From: a virus
DNA: 61,549 nt
Strand: one strand, 5' to 3'
Virus record (IMG/VR): IMGVR_UViG_3300021225_000417
Location: 1 to 61,549 of that record
The notes below the pieces were generated by a model. It was given only the letters and a program-made list of their open reading frames with translations. It was not told the DNA's origin and ran no database searches. A program made the position numbers and the translations under genes. The first letter of the stretch is position 1; every line of letters starts with the position of its first letter. Positions 59,234-61,549 of the stretch are shown here, one piece after another.

Positions 59234-61489
59234 GTGCAAGAGGCGACGCTCGAATATTTTGATATTACGTCACCCGAGCAAAGAGCCTCCAAAATGCAAG
59301 AAAATTTTGACGCCGATTTTGCGTCCGTTTCACAATGGGCGCGGATGTATAGATCGTGCGGCCTGCAGGTTGTTCCCGCCAAGTCGCCGGCGGAGGTCAA
59401 GAGAAACGAAAGCTTCAAGCGCCCGGCGATCGCGTGGCGCGAACACGAAAAGCATTTGATTGGCGACGAACTTTTTGAGCAGTGGTATGGCGCAGGCGGC
59501 GAGTTCGCCAATCGTCAGAACATGGGCGTCATAACCGGCTCCTGCTCGGGCAATCTCCTCGTCATCGACCTCGACACCCACAAGCATCCGGAGGCTGACA
59601 TATGGTGGGGGGGCATTCACGCCGACCACCATGGCGGCGTCTTTCTGGAAACCGCCACGCAGACGACAGGCGGCGGCGGCAAGCAATATTTCTTTCGCGC
59701 GCCGGCTGGCGTGCGTCTCCCGACGACGAAGACGCCGATCGGCGTCGATTTTCGGGGCGAAGGCGGCTTCGCCATGCTGCCTCCGTCGAAGCACGACAGC
59801 GGCGGCTACTACCACTGGGATGACGGCTTCGAGCCCAACGAAGTCGGGATTGAGCTGGCTCCGGAGTGGCTGCTGGAGGAGGTGATCACGCTGGCGGCGA
59901 AATACGGCGCCGGCGGAGAGGGCTCTTCAGGCGCAAAAGAGAAGACCCCGACGCCGGAGAGGGCCACCGACGCCTTCGGCAACATCGTCGACGGGCGCGA
60001 AGATTACATGCACCGCATGATCTTCGCCGCGGTCGTCAACTCCTACCGCGACTGCCCGATCTTGCCCGACCCGGGCGAGCAGCAGCGCCTGATGCGCGAG
60101 TGCTTCAAGCTTTACGAGCTTCGCGTGAAATCCCGCCTGCGCGAGCCCGGCACACCCAACCACATCCTCCTGGAGCGCGAGGGACGCGGCCTGACGGTGT
60201 TCACGCAAAAGTGGCGCGAGACCGTCGCCCAATGGGACAACAAGATCGCGCGCGCGGCCGGCGAGCCGCCGCCAAAGAGGGGCGACGCGACGGCCGCCGG
60301 CGCTCCGGAGGCGGGCCCCGGCGGCGGGGCAGTCTCTTCCGACCCTGACGAAGACGGCTTTTCGGGCGGCCGGATCGAGGTCGCGGACCCGGAGGCGGAC
60401 GTCTACGAGCTTCTGAGCATCCGCGACATCATGAACATGCCGGACCCGGTCTATCTGGTCGAGGACCTGATCATGGAGCGCGCGCTCGGGTTTCTGTTCG
60501 CCGCGCCGGGGCTGGGCAAGACTTTCATCGCCAAGGGCATAGCACTGTCAATCGCCACCGGCCGCCCGGACTGGTGGGGGCGCAAGATCAGCCGCAAGGC
60601 GCCGGTCCTCTACATCTCTTCGGAGGGCGTGAACGACATGAAGTTCCGCATCGAGGCGTGGTCGCTCAGACACAAGACGCCCGTCACCGAGGGCGACATC
60701 AATTTCCATTTGCTGAAGGACAGCGTGAACTTCATGGACGCCGAGTGCGTCATGAAATTGCTGCGGACCATGCGGGCGGAATACGGCGACGCGCCGCCGG
60801 CGATGGTCATCGTCGACACGGTGTCGAGGACGCTGCCGGGCGCCGACGAGAACCTGCAGAAGGACATGACGCTCTACATCAAGACCTGCCAGGCGATCCA
60901 GGAGGCATTCGGGTGCGCCGTCATGGGCGTCCACCACACGGCGCGCGCCGGCGCGAACATGCGCGGCTCGACGGTCTTCGACGGCGCCGCCGACTTCCTG
61001 ATGTCGATTGATGTCGACGAGGAGACGGGGGATCGCTTTCTCGTCGCCCGCAAGATCAAGTCGGCGCGCGACGGCTGGCGGGAAGCTTTCACGCTGACGG
61101 AAGTGGCTGTCGGCATCGGGAAGTCGTCCCTCGTCGCCGAGCGCGTCACCGATCGCCCGCAGCCCGCTGGCGAGGGCTTCGGCGGCCGGCAGGAGATGGG
61201 AGGCGAGATCGTGGACGGGAAGAAGTGGCCGCACATGGATGTCTGCAAGGCCGTGCTGCGAGACCTGCAGCGCGCCTGGGACGAGGGGCGTCCGTGGAGC
61301 AGCAACAAGCAGACGCGCGAGGACGGGCGCTACGCGCCGTGGCTGATGAAGGACCGGTTTGGCATTGAGCCGGCGCTCGCCGAGAACATGATCCGCCGTT
61401 GGCTGAGCAACGACGTGATCTCGTCGGAGCTGCGTGACAGCAAAACCAAGATGAAGGGATTGCGCGTCATGAACGGGCTGCCGACGTGA
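59234..61489 (+). CDS. Prim-Pol/RepA-like helicase fusion
   Basis: A 751-residue replication protein. The N-terminal domain (about 30-215) is a bifunctional primase-polymerase: FKRPAIAWREHEKHLIGDEL, GVITGSCSGNLLVIDLDTHK (acidic motif near 112-116), TTGGGGKQYFFRAPAGVRLP. The C-terminal domain (about 395-650) is an AAA_25/RepA-type helicase: Walker A FAAPGLGKTFIAKG (about 422), Walker B AMVIVDTVSRTLPGADE (about 522), and MGVHHTARAGANMRGS. It primes and unwinds DNA. It lies next to the repeat cluster across the genome ends. The start is uncertain: GTG at 59234 or ATG at 59294. Confidence 0.85.
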   Translation: MQEATLEYFDITSPEQRASKMQENFDADFASVSQWARMYRSCGLQVVPAKSPAEVKRNESFKRPAIAWREHEKHLIGDELFEQWYGAGGEFANRQNMGVITGSCSGNLLVIDLDTHKHPEADIWWGGIHADHHGGVFLETATQTTGGGGKQYFFRAPAGVRLPTTKTPIGVDFRGEGGFAMLPPSKHDSGGYYHWDDGFEPNEVGIELAPEWLLEEVITLAAKYGAGGEGSSGAKEKTPTPERATDAFGNIVDGREDYMHRMIFAAVVNSYRDCPILPDPGEQQRLMRECFKLYELRVKSRLREPGTPNHILLEREGRGLTVFTQKWRETVAQWDNKIARAAGEPPPKRGDATAAGAPEAGPGGGAVSSDPDEDGFSGGRIEVADPEADVYELLSIRDIMNMPDPVYLVEDLIMERALGFLFAAPGLGKTFIAKGIALSIATGRPDWWGRKISRKAPVLYISSEGVNDMKFRIEAWSLRHKTPVTEGDINFHLLKDSVNFMDAECVMKLLRTMRAEYGDAPPAMVIVDTVSRTLPGADENLQKDMTLYIKTCQAIQEAFGCAVMGVHHTARAGANMRGSTVFDGAADFLMSIDVDEETGDRFLVARKIKSARDGWREAFTLTEVAVGIGKSSLVAERVTDRPQPAGEGFGGRQEMGGEIVDGKKWPHMDVCKAVLRDLQRAWDEGRPWSSNKQTREDGRYAPWLMKDRFGIEPALAENMIRRWLSNDVISSELRDSKTKMKGLRVMNGLPT

Positions 61490-61529
61490 TCCGGCGCTTC
61501 GGAAATCGCGATCGCGGCGCGATCACTGA

Positions 61530-61549
61530 GGTTCCGCCAAGGTTCCGCC
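61530..61549. repeat. 20-bp terminal direct repeat (right copy)
   Basis: Identical to positions 1-20. The 40 bases before it (61490-61529) carry a GATCGCG-rich palindromic stretch and no gene. Confidence 0.75.

Overview
The window is a nearly complete or complete genome (about 61.5 kb) of a tailed phage. The first 20 bases are repeated exactly as the last 20 bases, so the map is either circular or circularly permuted with a contig overlap, or has a very short direct terminal repeat. Gene content points to a short-tailed (podovirus-like) morphology: there is a terminase pair, a large P22-type portal, a scaffold-like protein, a Mu gpT-like HK97-fold capsid protein, two gp4-like head-tail adaptors, a long hub/propeller-like protein and three very large virion/ejection proteins. 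I recognise no tape measure, tail tube or sheath. No integrase, tRNA or DNA polymerase gene was recognised. The likely host is an alphaproteobacterium, because the phage carries a GapR (DUF2312) homologue and a GcrA C-terminal-domain homologue, both hallmark proteins of that class.

Layout. 1-300: cluster of GCGGAAC repeats in both orientations, an inverted repeat and a candidate promoter (possible origin and control region). 317-4157 (+): DNA-modification block with a C5 cytosine methyltransferase in which two further genes are nested in another frame, an N6-adenine methyltransferase and small proteins, closed by a bidirectional terminator. 4246-8881 (-): early block of small proteins with two HTH regulators and a short sliding-clamp-like protein, driven by at least two promoters that share the palindrome GGAA-N5-TTCC. 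9005-15579 (+): GapR, small and large terminase with a 2OG-Fe(II) oxygenase gene between them, and portal. 15586-28407 (+): polyvalent protein, GroES-like and scaffold-like proteins, a possible Acb2/Tad1-type anti-defence protein, capsid, decoration and adaptor proteins. 28407-37782 (+): collagen-like fibre, AT-rich beta-structured fibre, and a methyltransferase-GT32-GT2-TPR fusion enzyme. 37782-39167 (+): lysis cassette (endolysin, holin-like protein, nested spanins). 39218-50950 (+): second adaptor, hub protein, GNAT acetyltransferase, ejection proteins (one with a lytic transglycosylase domain), S74-type fibre, glycine-rich adhesin and two tiny membrane peptides. 50928-54168 (-): GcrA-like protein, lipoprotein, dNTP pyrophosphohydrolase-like protein, SSB-like protein, AT-hook protein and PD-(D/E)XK nuclease. 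54300-61489 (+): RuvC-like resolvase, many small early proteins, and a Prim-Pol/RepA-like helicase fusion at the right end.

How it could work together (inference). Replication would start from the repeat-rich end region using the Prim-Pol/helicase, SSB and nucleases, with the phage clamp and GapR recruiting host DNA polymerase III and gyrase. The phage modifies its DNA with two methyltransferases. Host transcription may be retuned by the GcrA-like protein. Its fibre is unusually rich in Gly-X-Thr repeats and lies beside a sugar-transferring and methylating fusion enzyme, which suggests a decorated fibre.
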